Assembly (NCBI GenBank): GCA_027489175.1
Contig: JAIYAE010000004.1
Coordinates: 186,001 to 250,000 of the forward strand
Length of the DNA: 64,000 nt
Direction of reading: 5' to 3'
From: Rhodobacter sp.
GTDB taxonomy: Bacteria; Pseudomonadota; Alphaproteobacteria; Rhodobacterales; Rhodobacteraceae
In this document: positions 54,864 to 63,907 of the stretch, piece after piece
Layout of the letters: each line of letters opens with the position of its first letter
How positions within the stretch are numbered: position 1 is the stretch's first letter
The notes under the pieces: model-generated
Told to the model about the DNA's origin: nothing
The model's database searches: none
What the model saw: only the letters and a program-made list of their open reading frames with translations
Made by a program: the position numbers and the translations under genes

Positions 54864-55447
54864 CAGATCTGCACGCAGACTTGACCGAAGCACAACCTGA
54901 CGCCGCCCCAGCCCGGGGCGGCAGCCAGTCGGGTCGGTCAGTCAAGGCCCCGCAAGATGCCGCCCGCCGTCAGACCGCCGCCCTTTCGGCGTTCCTTCTT
55001 GTGCAGACGGTGGGCACCGTGTTCTTCGTCGGCGATGTGATCGGCGATCTGCGGGAAGACCCGACCTCGATCCATTTCATGTTTGAGGCGACGGTCACCA
55101 TGGCTTTGGTGCTGGGTGTCCTCTTCGGTGCTTTCGCCTTGCGCCGCACCATTGAACTGCTGCGCGCCCAAGAGGCCGCGCTTGATGTTGCGCGTGGGGC
55201 CTTGTCCGATGTGATTGCGCGGCAGTTCCAGGCCTGGGCGCTGACCCCGGCCGAGCGGGACGTGGCGTTTCTGGCCTTGAAGGGCCTTGATGTGGCGGAA
55301 ATCGCCGAACTGCGCGGGGCTGCCCAAGGCACGGTCCGCGCGCAGCTTACCCGGATCTATTCCAAGGCCGGTGTCTCTGGTCGTGCCCAGTTTGCAGCCT
55401 TCTTCGTGGAAGATCTGCTGGGTGAAGGCGTCGGTCCGGCCACCTGA
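54860..55447 (+). CDS. Membrane-anchored LuxR-type transcription factor
   Basis: 195 residues. The soluble N-terminus (1-38) is followed by two transmembrane helices (about 42-64 and 75-95), a coiled-coil-like linker ('RRTIELLRAQEAALDVARGALSDV'), and a C-terminal LuxR/GerE HTH (about 128-180, 'LTPAERDVAFLALKGLDVAEIAELRGAAQGTVRAQLTRIYSKAGVSGRAQ'). No receiver domain, so signal input probably comes through the membrane part. Translationally coupled to the cytochrome b gene. It may sense the cytochrome/PepSY pair; no target is known. Confidence 0.82.
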   Translation: MTDLHADLTEAQPDAAPARGGSQSGRSVKAPQDAARRQTAALSAFLLVQTVGTVFFVGDVIGDLREDPTSIHFMFEATVTMALVLGVLFGAFALRRTIELLRAQEAALDVARGALSDVIARQFQAWALTPAERDVAFLALKGLDVAEIAELRGAAQGTVRAQLTRIYSKAGVSGRAQFAAFFVEDLLGEGVGPAT

Positions 55448-55471
55448 TCTGCGAAGACGGGGGCGCCACCT

Positions 55472-56359
55472 TCAGCCGGCATCCTCACGCACGTCAACCG
55501 AGACGAAAAGCCCAAGGCAGGTTGCCCCATCCCCGTTGAAACTACCCGAAATCGGCGAGGCTTGCGCCGGTGTCCGCGTCGTGGCGACCCGGATCAGCGC
55601 ACTGCCCGCGGTGATGCGGTTGGTGGGGTCGAACTCGATCCAGCCTTCACCCGGGACGAACACATCCGCCCAGGCATGCGTGGCCCCACCGCCGACGGGA
55701 CCGGCAAGGGACGCACCCGAAGACATCGGGCCGTCGTTCAGATAGCCGGTCACGAAGCGCGCGGCAAAGCCGTAGCGGCGGGCAGCCTCCATGAATAGAA
55801 AAGCGAAATCCCGGCAGGTCCCGACGCCGGCGGCGATGGTCTGCGCGGCGGTCTGCGTGCCCATCTCTTCGCGCGCCGAATAGCGCAGGTGCATGTGGAC
55901 GGCATCGCTCAGCCCGCGCAGGAAGCTCACCGCATCATCGGCCTGCTTTGGCAACGTCCCTTGCAGCCAGGCATCCAGGATGACGCTTTCCTCGGGGTTT
56001 TGCAGGCCAAGGAAAGGCTGCAGGTCCCGCATGTCATCTTCGGTGTAGACAAAGGGGTATGGGCAGACATGCACACCATCCCCCCGCACCAGCCGGTCCG
56101 ACACATAGCGCCGCAAGATCAGCTTGCTTTCGATCAACAGGCGGTCGGTCGCGCCTTCAAAGCTGGCCTCGGCCACCGAATTGCCGAACGTGTCAAAGTA
56201 CCAGCGCAGGCTGGCACGGGGCTGGATGGTCAGGAATGCATCATCGACCCAAAGATCATGCCCATCGCGTGGGCGCAGCATCAGAAGATGCGGGTCCAGA
56301 ACGACCGGACGATCATAAATGTATTCTGTTCGGTGCAGGATGGTGATGATGCTGGCCAT
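55472..56359 (-). CDS. Transglutaminase-like protein with complete catalytic triad
   Basis: 295 residues from ATG 56359 (MASIITILHRTEYIYD). The N-terminal transglutaminase-associated beta domain (about 1-110) is followed by the papain-like core: Cys182 ('GVGTCRDFAF'), His228 ('GGGATHAWADVF') and Asp244 ('WIEFDPTN'). Likely a cytoplasmic protease or amide hydrolase. It is divergent, across 174 bp, from a second transglutaminase-like gene that lacks the His. Confidence 0.87.
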   Translation of the reverse strand: MASIITILHRTEYIYDRPVVLDPHLLMLRPRDGHDLWVDDAFLTIQPRASLRWYFDTFGNSVAEASFEGATDRLLIESKLILRRYVSDRLVRGDGVHVCPYPFVYTEDDMRDLQPFLGLQNPEESVILDAWLQGTLPKQADDAVSFLRGLSDAVHMHLRYSAREEMGTQTAAQTIAAGVGTCRDFAFLFMEAARRYGFAARFVTGYLNDGPMSSGASLAGPVGGGATHAWADVFVPGEGWIEFDPTNRITAGSALIRVATTRTPAQASPISGSFNGDGATCLGLFVSVDVREDAG

Positions 56360-56533
56360 CGGAACCTTTCCAGGTGTCGCGCGTTCCTGTCGTGTCGGTG
56401 GTGCAGCAGTTGCCCTGCATCCGGCGTGGGCCCTTGGGTGGCAAGTCCGGTCAGGGGCGGCCCTTGACCCTCGTCGATGGTCCCGGTCCGGGGTAGCTCG
56501 CCCCCTCGTGCAGCTTTGAGAAGGTCGAACAAC

Positions 56534-57439
56534 ATGCTCATCCGCTTTGGCTTCGAGATCAATCTTGAAAGCACCGCTCCGGTTCCCATGCTGTTGGCAC
56601 TTTCCACCCACAGTGACCTTGTGGCCGGGCAGGGCGGTCGCATGATCGGGTCGGATGTGGTGCAAGTCGCCCCTGAGACGCCGACGCATCGCTACCAAGA
56701 CCGGTTCGGCAACTGGATCACCCGGGTCGTGGCCCCGGTCGGCCAGACCCGGTTCTGGGCCGATTGCGTGGTCGAGATGGAGGGCCTTCCTGACCCCCAG
56801 CACCCGGGCGCGCGACAACACCCGATCCCCGAGCTTCCCGATGACGTGCTGCAGTTCCTGATCCCCAGCCGTTATTGCGACAGCGATATCCTGACCCAAG
56901 ACGCCTGGCGGCTGTTCGCGTCCGTGCCCGAAGGCTGGGGCCGCGTGCAGGCGATCACCGCCTTTGTCCACAACCATGTGACCTTCGGCTATCAGTTCGG
57001 CCGCGCAAGCAAGACCGCCTCAGAGGTGTTCCGCGAAAAGACCGGCGTCTGCCGCGACTTTGCGCATCTTGCGATTGCGCTCTGCCGGGCGATGAACATC
57101 CCGGCCCGCTATGCCAGCGGCTATCTGGGCGATATCGGCGTGCCCTATTCCGGCCCCGGCGATTTCTGTGCCTGGTTTGAGGTCTTCCTGGACAACCGCT
57201 GGCACACGTTCGACGCGCGCTACAATGTGCCCCGGGCCGGTCGAGTGCTGATGGTGCGGGGGACGGATGCGTCGGACGTGGCAATGATCACGTCTTTCGG
57301 CGGCTACCGGCTGGACCTGTTCCGGGTCTGGGCGGACAAGCTTGATGACGGGCTGCAGGATCATGAGGTGCTAAACCTGCTGCGCACCCTTCCCGAAGCG
57401 GCGCCTTTGGTCTTTCCCTCCTCAGCGCGCGCGGCTTGA
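56534..57439 (+). CDS. Transglutaminase-like protein lacking the catalytic His
   Basis: 301 residues from ATG 56534 (MLIRFGFEINLES) after GAAGGTCG. The core keeps Cys173 ('TGVCRDFAHLA') and Asp227 ('WHTFDARYN'), but the His position reads Cys212 ('GDFCAWFEVFLD'). Members of this alphaproteobacterial subfamily often have Ser there, as far as I recall, so the change is probably subfamily-wide and not a fresh mutation. It may bind peptides, or use altered chemistry. Divergent from the intact homologue at 55472-56359. Confidence 0.85.
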   Translation: MLIRFGFEINLESTAPVPMLLALSTHSDLVAGQGGRMIGSDVVQVAPETPTHRYQDRFGNWITRVVAPVGQTRFWADCVVEMEGLPDPQHPGARQHPIPELPDDVLQFLIPSRYCDSDILTQDAWRLFASVPEGWGRVQAITAFVHNHVTFGYQFGRASKTASEVFREKTGVCRDFAHLAIALCRAMNIPARYASGYLGDIGVPYSGPGDFCAWFEVFLDNRWHTFDARYNVPRAGRVLMVRGTDASDVAMITSFGGYRLDLFRVWADKLDDGLQDHEVLNLLRTLPEAAPLVFPSSARAA

Positions 57440-57463
57440 CCGCGGCCTGATCGGGCGGCGGCG

Positions 57464-58915
57464 TCACGCCCCCGCCAGATAGGCTTTGACCGTCGGCGCA
57501 GTGCCCACGTTCCACAAGCTGACAAGATACCGGGCGAAGGCGCTGGCAAATCGTGGATTTTGTCCAAGATCGCCGTAAACCTCGGTCATGGCCAGCCAAT
57601 GCGCAGGGTCCTGCCGCGCCGTCTTGGCCCGCGCGGTCAGGCGGTCCCAGTTCGGGTCATTCGGCGGAATCACGGTGCCACGGTCGGTGGTGCCCGCACA
57701 GTACCGGCACCACAGCGCCGAAGCGAGGGCAAGCCCGTCGATGCTGCCCCCCGCGGCAAGCGCGTCGCGCAGGCTGGGGACGATGAACTTGGGCTGCCGG
57801 TTGGACCCGTCAAGGCAAAGGCGCTGCACGGTATCGGCCACTTCCGGGTTCGAGAACCGGTCCTGGATCAGCGCAGAATAGGCGGCAAGATCGGTGCCCG
57901 GGACCGGGGCGACATAGGGCATGATCTCATTCCGCGTCACCTTGTCGAGAAAGCCCCGGACCAAGGGATGCGCCATTGCCTGATGCACATATTCGATGTC
58001 CAGCATCCCGCCGGGATAGGCGATCAGGGCATGACCGCCGTTCAGGATGCGGATCTTCATCGCCTCGAACGCATGCACGTCCTTAGTGAAGGTCACGCCG
58101 ACCGCTTCCAAGGGCGGGCGGCCGTTGGGGAAGTGATCCTCAAGCACCCATTGCCGGAACGGTTCACAGGTGACGGGGATCGGGTCATCCCCAAGGCCGA
58201 AGCTTGCGGCGATGCTGCGTTCACGGGGGCCGGTGGCGGGGGTGATCCGGTCCACCATGCCGTTGGGGAAGGCGACGTTGACTTCGATCCAGTCCGCAAG
58301 GGCCGGGTCCGAGAGATGCGCAAGGCCGGTCACCGCCGCCTGCGTGACATGGCCGTTGCCGGGCAGGTTGTCACAGGACATGACGGTGAAGGGCGGGGTC
58401 CCTGCCGCGCGGCGGGCCTTCAGGGCGGCGACAATCGCGCCAAAGGCGGTGCCGGGGCGGTCGGGGGTTTGGGCATCGGCAAGGATGGCCGGGGCCGTGG
58501 CGTCAAAAGCTCCGGTTTCGGCACTGACGAAATAGCCGCCTTCTGTGACGGTCAGGCTGACGATCCGGATCCGCGGGTTGGTCATCGCGGCGATCAAGGG
58601 GGCGTTGTCGGTGGCCACCTCGACAAACCCGACCATGGCGCCAACGCGGCGGGCCGTCTTGCCGGCGGGATCAAGTTCGATCACCGTGGACAGACAGTCT
58701 TGCGCAAGCATCGCCTGCCGCATTGCCGCATCAGCCGGGCGGACACCTGCGCCAAGAATGCCCCAGTCCAGTGCGAGGCCCTGGTTCATCAGGTCATCAA
58801 GATAGACCGCCATATGCGCGCGGTGAAAGTTGCCCAGGCCGATATGCACAATGCCGGGCGTGACCTTCGCGCGGTCGTAAGCTGGCAGGGCGACGGGGGG
58901 GAGAGGTGCGTGCAT
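57464..58915 (-). CDS. mtlK: Mannitol 2-dehydrogenase family protein
   Basis: 483 residues from ATG 58915 (MHAPLPPVALPAYD). It is a long-chain polyol dehydrogenase with the Rossmann motif 'GIVHIGLGNFHRAHMAVYLDDL' and the catalytic 'KIRILNGGHALIAYPG' (Lys near 290). It oxidises D-mannitol to fructose with NAD. Last gene of the leftward polyol operon, 2 bp after smoS. R. sphaeroides carries the same smoS-mtlK order. Confidence 0.92.
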   Translation of the reverse strand: MHAPLPPVALPAYDRAKVTPGIVHIGLGNFHRAHMAVYLDDLMNQGLALDWGILGAGVRPADAAMRQAMLAQDCLSTVIELDPAGKTARRVGAMVGFVEVATDNAPLIAAMTNPRIRIVSLTVTEGGYFVSAETGAFDATAPAILADAQTPDRPGTAFGAIVAALKARRAAGTPPFTVMSCDNLPGNGHVTQAAVTGLAHLSDPALADWIEVNVAFPNGMVDRITPATGPRERSIAASFGLGDDPIPVTCEPFRQWVLEDHFPNGRPPLEAVGVTFTKDVHAFEAMKIRILNGGHALIAYPGGMLDIEYVHQAMAHPLVRGFLDKVTRNEIMPYVAPVPGTDLAAYSALIQDRFSNPEVADTVQRLCLDGSNRQPKFIVPSLRDALAAGGSIDGLALASALWCRYCAGTTDRGTVIPPNDPNWDRLTARAKTARQDPAHWLAMTEVYGDLGQNPRFASAFARYLVSLWNVGTAPTVKAYLAGA

Positions 58916-58917
58916 GC

Positions 58918-59685
58918 TCAGGCCATCCAATTGCCACCGTCCACGCCAAAACATTGGGCGACGATGTATTTCGCTTCATCGGTGGCCAGAAAGATTGCCA
59001 TCCCGGTCAGGTCAGCGGCGGTGCCCATCCGGCCAAAGGGGACAGCGGCCCCCACTTCACGCTTCTTCTGGCCCGGGGCCTTGCCTTCATACTTGGCAAA
59101 GAAGGCATCCACCCCGTCCCAATGTTCGCCGTCCACCACGCCGGGCGCGATGGCATTGACGTTGATGCCGTGCTTGATGAGGTCCAACCCCGCCGACTGG
59201 GTCAGGCTGATGACGGCGGCCTTGGTGGCGCAGTAGACCGCCACCAGCCCCTCGCCCCGCCGTCCGGCCTGAGACGCCATGTTGATGATCGTGCCCCGCC
59301 CGCGCGGGATCATGTGGCGGGCGGCGGCCTGCAGACAAAAGAGCGTGCCCGCGACGTTGACGGCAAACAGCTTGTCATAGTCGGCGCGGGTGATCTCAAC
59401 GATGGGGGCCGCGGTGAAAAGGGCGGCGTTGTTGATCAGGATATCAAGATGGCCCATCTTGCCTGCCACCTCGGCAAAAGCGGCGTCGATGCTGTCCTGC
59501 CGGGTCACGTCCAGTGCGATGGGGTGGGCCTGCGGGCCAAGGCTTGCTGCCGCGGTCTGGGCTGCGGAAAAGTTGATGTCGGCAATCGCCACCGACGCCC
59601 CTTCGGCGATATAGGCGCGGGCAAACTCAAGCCCGATGCCGCGCGCGGCGCCGGTGATCAGCGCGGTCTTGCCCTGCAACCTCAT
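58918..59685 (-). CDS. smoS: Sorbitol (L-iditol 2-) dehydrogenase, short-chain type
   Basis: 255-residue SDR. It has NAD-binding '[14 protein letters not shown]', 'NNAALF', and the catalytic Ser-Tyr-Lys in '[23 protein letters not shown]'. '[19 protein letters not shown]' and the C-terminal 'VDGGNWMA' are close to the characterised R. sphaeroides SmoS. It converts D-glucitol to D-fructose (and galactitol to tagatose). Its start overlaps the smoK stop by 4 bp. Confidence 0.95.
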   Translation of the reverse strand: MRLQGKTALITGAARGIGLEFARAYIAEGASVAIADINFSAAQTAAASLGPQAHPIALDVTRQDSIDAAFAEVAGKMGHLDILINNAALFTAAPIVEITRADYDKLFAVNVAGTLFCLQAAARHMIPRGRGTIINMASQAGRRGEGLVAVYCATKAAVISLTQSAGLDLIKHGINVNAIAPGVVDGEHWDGVDAFFAKYEGKAPGQKKREVGAAVPFGRMGTAADLTGMAIFLATDEAKYIVAQCFGVDGGNWMA

Positions 59686-60671
59686 ATTGCCAGCCCCTCG
59701 GCATCAAAGCGGTGGATCTTCCCAGCGGGGGCAAGTTTCACCCGGTCGCCGTGATGCACCCCAAGTTCCCCCGGCCCGCGCACGTTCAGGGTGCCAAGGC
59801 CCGGCACTTCGACCTTGATGAAACTGTCCGAGCCGAGGTGTTCAGACAGCCCCACCACACCTTCCCACGGGCCATCGCCGACGGTGATATGTTCCGGCCG
59901 GATGCCGATGGTATGGGCCCCGTGTTTGGCGGCCTCGGCCCCGTCGATAAAGTTCATCCGGGGTGATCCGATGAAGCCCGCGACAAACTTGTTGCGCGGT
60001 TCGTGGTAAAGCGTCAGGGGCGAGCCGACCTGTTCGATCCGGCCCGCATTCAGGACCACGATCTTGTCGGCCATCGTCATCGCCTCAACCTGGTCGTGGG
60101 TCACGTAGACCATCGTGGTCTTCAAGGTCTGGTGCAACTCGCTGATTTCCTGACGCATTCCCACACGCAGGGCGGCATCCAGGTTCGACAGGGGTTCATC
60201 GAACAGAAAGGCAGCCGGTTCGCGCACGATGGCCCGGCCGATCGCCACGCGTTGCCGCTGGCCGCCCGAAAGCTGGCCGGGGCGGCGGTCAAGATAGCTG
60301 GACAGGTTCAGGACCGACGCCGCCCGCGCCACACGCTTGTCCTGTTCGGCCTGGTCCATGCCGGCCATCTTCAGCGGAAAGGCAATGTTCTTGCGCACCG
60401 TCATATGGGGATAGAGCGCATAGCTTTGGAACACCATCGCCAACCCGCGCTTGGCCGGGGGCAGGTTGGTGGCATCCTTGCCATCAATATCGATCACGCC
60501 CGAAGTTGTATCCTCCAGCCCCGCGATCAGTCGCAGCAGGGTGGACTTGCCGCAGCCCGACGGGCCGACGAAGACGACAAACTCGCCATCCTCGATGGTC
60601 AGGTCGATGCCGGGGATGACATCCACCTCGCCGAACGATTTCCGCACCTTGGTCAGTTGGATCTTGCCCAT
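59682..60671 (-). CDS. smoK: Sorbitol/mannitol ABC transporter ATPase
   Basis: 329-residue MalK/UgpC-type ATPase. It has Walker A '[12 protein letters not shown]', signature '[14 protein letters not shown]', Walker B '[12 protein letters not shown]' and a C-terminal MOBE/TOBE beta domain ('[12 protein letters not shown]'). It energises the SmoFG permease. Lies between smoG (7-bp gap) and smoS (4-bp overlap). Confidence 0.94.
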   Translation of the reverse strand: MGKIQLTKVRKSFGEVDVIPGIDLTIEDGEFVVFVGPSGCGKSTLLRLIAGLEDTTSGVIDIDGKDATNLPPAKRGLAMVFQSYALYPHMTVRKNIAFPLKMAGMDQAEQDKRVARAASVLNLSSYLDRRPGQLSGGQRQRVAIGRAIVREPAAFLFDEPLSNLDAALRVGMRQEISELHQTLKTTMVYVTHDQVEAMTMADKIVVLNAGRIEQVGSPLTLYHEPRNKFVAGFIGSPRMNFIDGAEAAKHGAHTIGIRPEHITVGDGPWEGVVGLSEHLGSDSFIKVEVPGLGTLNVRGPGELGVHHGDRVKLAPAGKIHRFDAEGLAI

Positions 60672-60678
60672 ATCGCCC

Positions 60679-61509
60679 TCACTTCACCGCGCCAAAGGTC
60701 AGGCCGCGGACGAGTTGTTTCTGGCTGAACCAGCCAAGGATCAGGATCGGCAGGATGGCCATGGCCGATGCCGCCGAAAGTTTCGCGTAAAACAGCCCTT
60801 GCGGTGCCGAGAAGCTGGCAATGAACGCAGACAGGGGGGCCGCCTTGGTGGTGGTCAGGACGATGGTCCAGAACGCTTCGTTCCAGGCCAGGATGATGTT
60901 GAGAAGCATGGTCGACGCGATGCCCGGGATCGCCATCGGCGTCAGGACATAGAGAATCTCGTTCCAAAGGGACGCGCCATCCATACGCGCCGCCTCAAGG
61001 ATCTCGGCCGGGATTTCCTTGAAATAGGTGTAAAGCATCCAGATCAGGATCGGCAGGTTCATCAGCATCAGAACCAGAACCAACCCGATCCGCGTGTCCA
61101 AGAGGCCAAACTGCAGGAACAGAAGGTAGATCGGCACCATCACCGCGACCGCCGGCATCATCTTGGTGGACAGCATCCACATCAGAAGGTCCTTGGTCCG
61201 TTTGCCCGGCACAAAAGCCATCGCCCAGGCCGACGGGATCGCGATTACCAGCCCAAGAAGCGTCGACCCGACCGCGATCACGACTGAGTTCCAGAAGAAC
61301 CGCGGGTAGTCCGACCGCGCCCAGACCTCGACATAGTTTTCAAGCGTCCAGCTTGCGCCCAATAGCTCAGGTGGCGAAGCGACGGCGCTGGCTTCGGTCT
61401 TGAAACTGGTCAGGATCATCCACAACACGGGGAAGAAGATGATCAGCGCCACTGTCCAGGCTGCCAGCGTGGTCAGGATCATGCGGCGGGGGGATACGGC
61501 TCGGGCCAT
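60679..61509 (-). CDS. smoG: Sorbitol/mannitol ABC transporter permease SmoG
   Basis: 276-residue MalG-type permease with six helices. The EAA coupling loop is '[24 protein letters not shown]' (about 172-195), and it ends '[13 protein letters not shown]', typical of this branch. Together with SmoF it forms the inner-membrane channel. The start is 9 bp from the smoF stop. Confidence 0.94.
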   Translation of the reverse strand: MARAVSPRRMILTTLAAWTVALIIFFPVLWMILTSFKTEASAVASPPELLGASWTLENYVEVWARSDYPRFFWNSVVIAVGSTLLGLVIAIPSAWAMAFVPGKRTKDLLMWMLSTKMMPAVAVMVPIYLLFLQFGLLDTRIGLVLVLMLMNLPILIWMLYTYFKEIPAEILEAARMDGASLWNEILYVLTPMAIPGIASTMLLNIILAWNEAFWTIVLTTTKAAPLSAFIASFSAPQGLFYAKLSAASAMAILPILILGWFSQKQLVRGLTFGAVK

Positions 61510-61518
61510 GGCGTTTCC

Positions 61519-62391
61519 TTACGCGTCCAGGTGGCGGCCAATGCCGCGCATGAGGAAATAGGCAACGATATTGGCAAGGATCACCGCGATGATGCCCCCC
61601 GCCGCTGCCCGACCAATATCCTTGGCGACGATGGCCTGCTTGAAGATCATGTAGGGCAGGGTGGTCGACGCCGACCCCGGCCCGCCTTGGGTGGTGGTGA
61701 AGATCTCGCCGAAGATCCCCAGCAGGAAGATCGTCTGGATCAGGATCACGACGGTCACTGCCCGCGTCATATGCGGCAGGATGATGTAGCGAAAGCGGCT
61801 CAGCGCCCCCGCGCCATCCATCTCGGCCGCCTCAAGCTGTTCGGATGACAGAGACTGCAGTGCGGTCACAAAGATCAGGGTGGCAAAGGGCAACCACTCC
61901 CAAGCCACGATCCCGATGACCGATGGCAGGGGGTGTTGCTCCAGAAACAGGATCGGCTGGCCCCCAAGGCCCCGCGCTAAGGCGGCGAAGAGGCCGTTCT
62001 GCGGGTGCATGAACAGGTTTTCCCAGATCGACGCGGCCACGGGCGGCATAACGAAGAACGGCGCGATCACCAGGATACGAAGCACGCCTTGACCCTTGAC
62101 CGGCTGGTCTATCAGCAAAGCGATCAGGATGCCCAAGACAACCGTAATCACCAGAACCCCACCCACCAGCAGCAGCGTGTTGGTCAGCGCCAGCCAGAAA
62201 TCAGGCGAGTTGAAGAACCAGACATAGTTGTTGAACCCGACCCAGCCCGTCCGGTCCGGCGACAAAAGCCGGTACAGCCGGAACGAAAAGTAGGCCGTCA
62301 TTGCCAGCGGCACGATCATCCAGATGAACAGGACAAGCACCGAGGGTGCCACCATGAAGCGGGCGGCCAGGCGGGTGGAATGCGTGGACAT
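61519..62391 (-). CDS. smoF: Sorbitol/mannitol ABC transporter permease SmoF
   Basis: 290-residue MalF-type permease. ATG 62391 (MSTHSTRLAARFM) is preferred because a GGAG box sits 9 bp upstream and would be too close to the ATG at 62400. It has six helices, and the EAA loop is 'LSSEQLEAAEMDGAGALSRFRYIILPHM' (about 185-212). Second gene after the binding protein; a stem-loop pair occupies the gap. Confidence 0.93.
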   Translation of the reverse strand: MSTHSTRLAARFMVAPSVLVLFIWMIVPLAMTAYFSFRLYRLLSPDRTGWVGFNNYVWFFNSPDFWLALTNTLLLVGGVLVITVVLGILIALLIDQPVKGQGVLRILVIAPFFVMPPVAASIWENLFMHPQNGLFAALARGLGGQPILFLEQHPLPSVIGIVAWEWLPFATLIFVTALQSLSSEQLEAAEMDGAGALSRFRYIILPHMTRAVTVVILIQTIFLLGIFGEIFTTTQGGPGSASTTLPYMIFKQAIVAKDIGRAAAGGIIAVILANIVAYFLMRGIGRHLDA

Positions 62392-62431
62392 GGGGCGCAT
62401 CTCCGGCAGGTTCAGGGGGGTGCGAAAAGGG

Positions 62432-62484
62432 TCGGGCGGTTGGGCCGCCCGAAGTTGTCCGGGGCCAGCGAAGGCCAGCCCCGG
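62432..62484 (-). terminator. Stem-loop pair between smoE and smoF
   Basis: tcgggcgg (62432-62439)/ccgcccga (62445-62452) with a 5-nt loop, and ccggggc (62459-62465)/gccccgg (62478-62484). They lie directly after the smoE stop. No T-run. Probably stabilises smoE mRNA or lowers downstream expression, giving excess binding protein. Confidence 0.6.
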
Positions 62485-62492
62485 AGGGGAGG

Positions 62493-63803
62493 TTACTGGA
62501 TGTAGCCTGCGGCTTTCATCTCTTCTGCAACGGCGGCCTGTGCGGCGGCAAGCGCCTCATCTGCCGTCGACTGGCCAGCAAGTGCGGCCGAGAAGATTTC
62601 GCCAACCGTCGTAGCCACACCGGCAAACTCGGGGATCGCCACGAACTGCACGCCTACGTAAGGCACCGGTTGCACGGTAGGCTTGGTCGGGTCAGCCGAG
62701 TTGATGCTGTCCAGCGTCATCTTGGCGAAAGGCACCTTCTGGTACTCGGGGTTCTCATAAAGCGAGGTCCGCGTTCCCGGAGGCACGTTGGCCCAGCCTT
62801 CTTTCGAAGCGACAAGGGCAAGGTAGTCCTTGTTCGTGGCCCAGTTGATGAAGGTCTTGGCCGCTTCCTGCTTCTGCGACGAAGCCGGGATTGCCAGGCT
62901 CCACGCCCAAAGCCAGTTGCCGCGCTTGCCCAGGCCGTTGTCGGGGGCCAGCGCGAAGCCAACCTTGTCGGCAACGGTGCTGTCCTTGCCGGTCACGAAG
63001 GATGCCGCCACCGTGGCGTCAATCCACATGCCGCACTTGCCCTGATTGAACAGCGTCAGGTTTTCGTTGAAGCCGTTGTTTGACGCACCGGGCGGGCCGT
63101 AGTTGTTCATCAGGTTCAGATAGAAGTCGAGCGTCGCCTTCCATTCCGGGCTGTCGAACTGCGGGTTCCAGGCCTCATCAAACCAGCGCGCGCCGAAGGA
63201 GTTGGACATGGCGGTAAGGAAGGCCATGTTCTCGCCCCAGCCGGCTTTGCCGCGCAGGCAGACGCCATAGATTTCGGCGTCCTTGTTCGTCATCGCGGCC
63301 GCGGCCTTTTCGATGTCGGCCCAGGTCGGCGCGTCAGGCATGGTCAGGCCAGCCGCTTCCATCAGGTCGGTGCGGTACATGACCATCGAGCTTTCGCCAT
63401 AGAACGGCGCAGCGTACAGGTTGCCGTCAACCGTCAGGCCGCCCCGGATCGCGGGCAGGATGTCGTCGACGTCATAGTCGGCCGGCAGGTCGTTCAGGCT
63501 GGCCAGCCAGCCCTGCTTGCCCCAGATCGGAACTTCATAGGTGCCGATCGTCAGCACGTCATACTGGCCACCACCGGTGGCGATGTCGGTCGTGACGTTC
63601 TGGCGCAGGACGTTTTCTTCCAGCGTGACCCATTCGACGGTGATGTCGGGGTGCTTGGCGTTGAAGTCGTCCATCAGACCCTGCATGCGGATCATGTCGC
63701 CATTGTTGACCGTGGCGACGGTAATGGTGGTCTGGGCCAGCGCCGATCCCGCAAGGGCCAGCGAGACCGTCGCGCCCAAGAGCGCGCGATACGAAAGTTT
63801 CAT
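62493..63803 (-). CDS. smoE: Sorbitol/mannitol ABC transporter binding protein SmoE
   Basis: 436-residue periplasmic solute-binding protein with a signal peptide (1-23, ending 'GSALA'). ATG 63803 (MKLSYRALLGATV) is chosen because GGAGGA lies at proper spacing for it, while the ATG at 63809 abuts the box. Typical cluster B features include 'QGLMDDFNAKHPDITVEWVTLEENVLRQ' and 'YDVLTIGTYEVPIWGKQGWL'. First gene of the leftward polyol operon, following a SorC-like regulator. Confidence 0.95.
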   Translation of the reverse strand: MKLSYRALLGATVSLALAGSALAQTTITVATVNNGDMIRMQGLMDDFNAKHPDITVEWVTLEENVLRQNVTTDIATGGGQYDVLTIGTYEVPIWGKQGWLASLNDLPADYDVDDILPAIRGGLTVDGNLYAAPFYGESSMVMYRTDLMEAAGLTMPDAPTWADIEKAAAAMTNKDAEIYGVCLRGKAGWGENMAFLTAMSNSFGARWFDEAWNPQFDSPEWKATLDFYLNLMNNYGPPGASNNGFNENLTLFNQGKCGMWIDATVAASFVTGKDSTVADKVGFALAPDNGLGKRGNWLWAWSLAIPASSQKQEAAKTFINWATNKDYLALVASKEGWANVPPGTRTSLYENPEYQKVPFAKMTLDSINSADPTKPTVQPVPYVGVQFVAIPEFAGVATTVGEIFSAALAGQSTADEALAAAQAAVAEEMKAAGYIQ

Positions 63804-63825
63804 GAGCATTCCTCCCTCAAGCGAA

Positions 63826-63858
63826 TGAGCAAATCATCGCTGAGTGAATTATTGCTCA
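63826..63858. promoter_or_regulatory. Candidate SorC-type operator upstream of smoE
   Basis: TGAGCAA (63826-63832) and its exact complement TTGCTCA (63852-63858) flank a third half-site TGAGTGA (63841-63847). TGAGTGA plus TTGCTCA forms an 18-bp imperfect palindrome with an AT centre, 37 bp upstream of the smoE start. Placed between a SorC-like regulator tail and the sugar operon, it is a good candidate for polyol-controlled repression or activation. Confidence 0.55.
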
Positions 63859-63907
63859 CACTGCACCATGAGTCGTCAAGCCCCCTCTTCCGCCGCACCT
63901 GCAGCCG

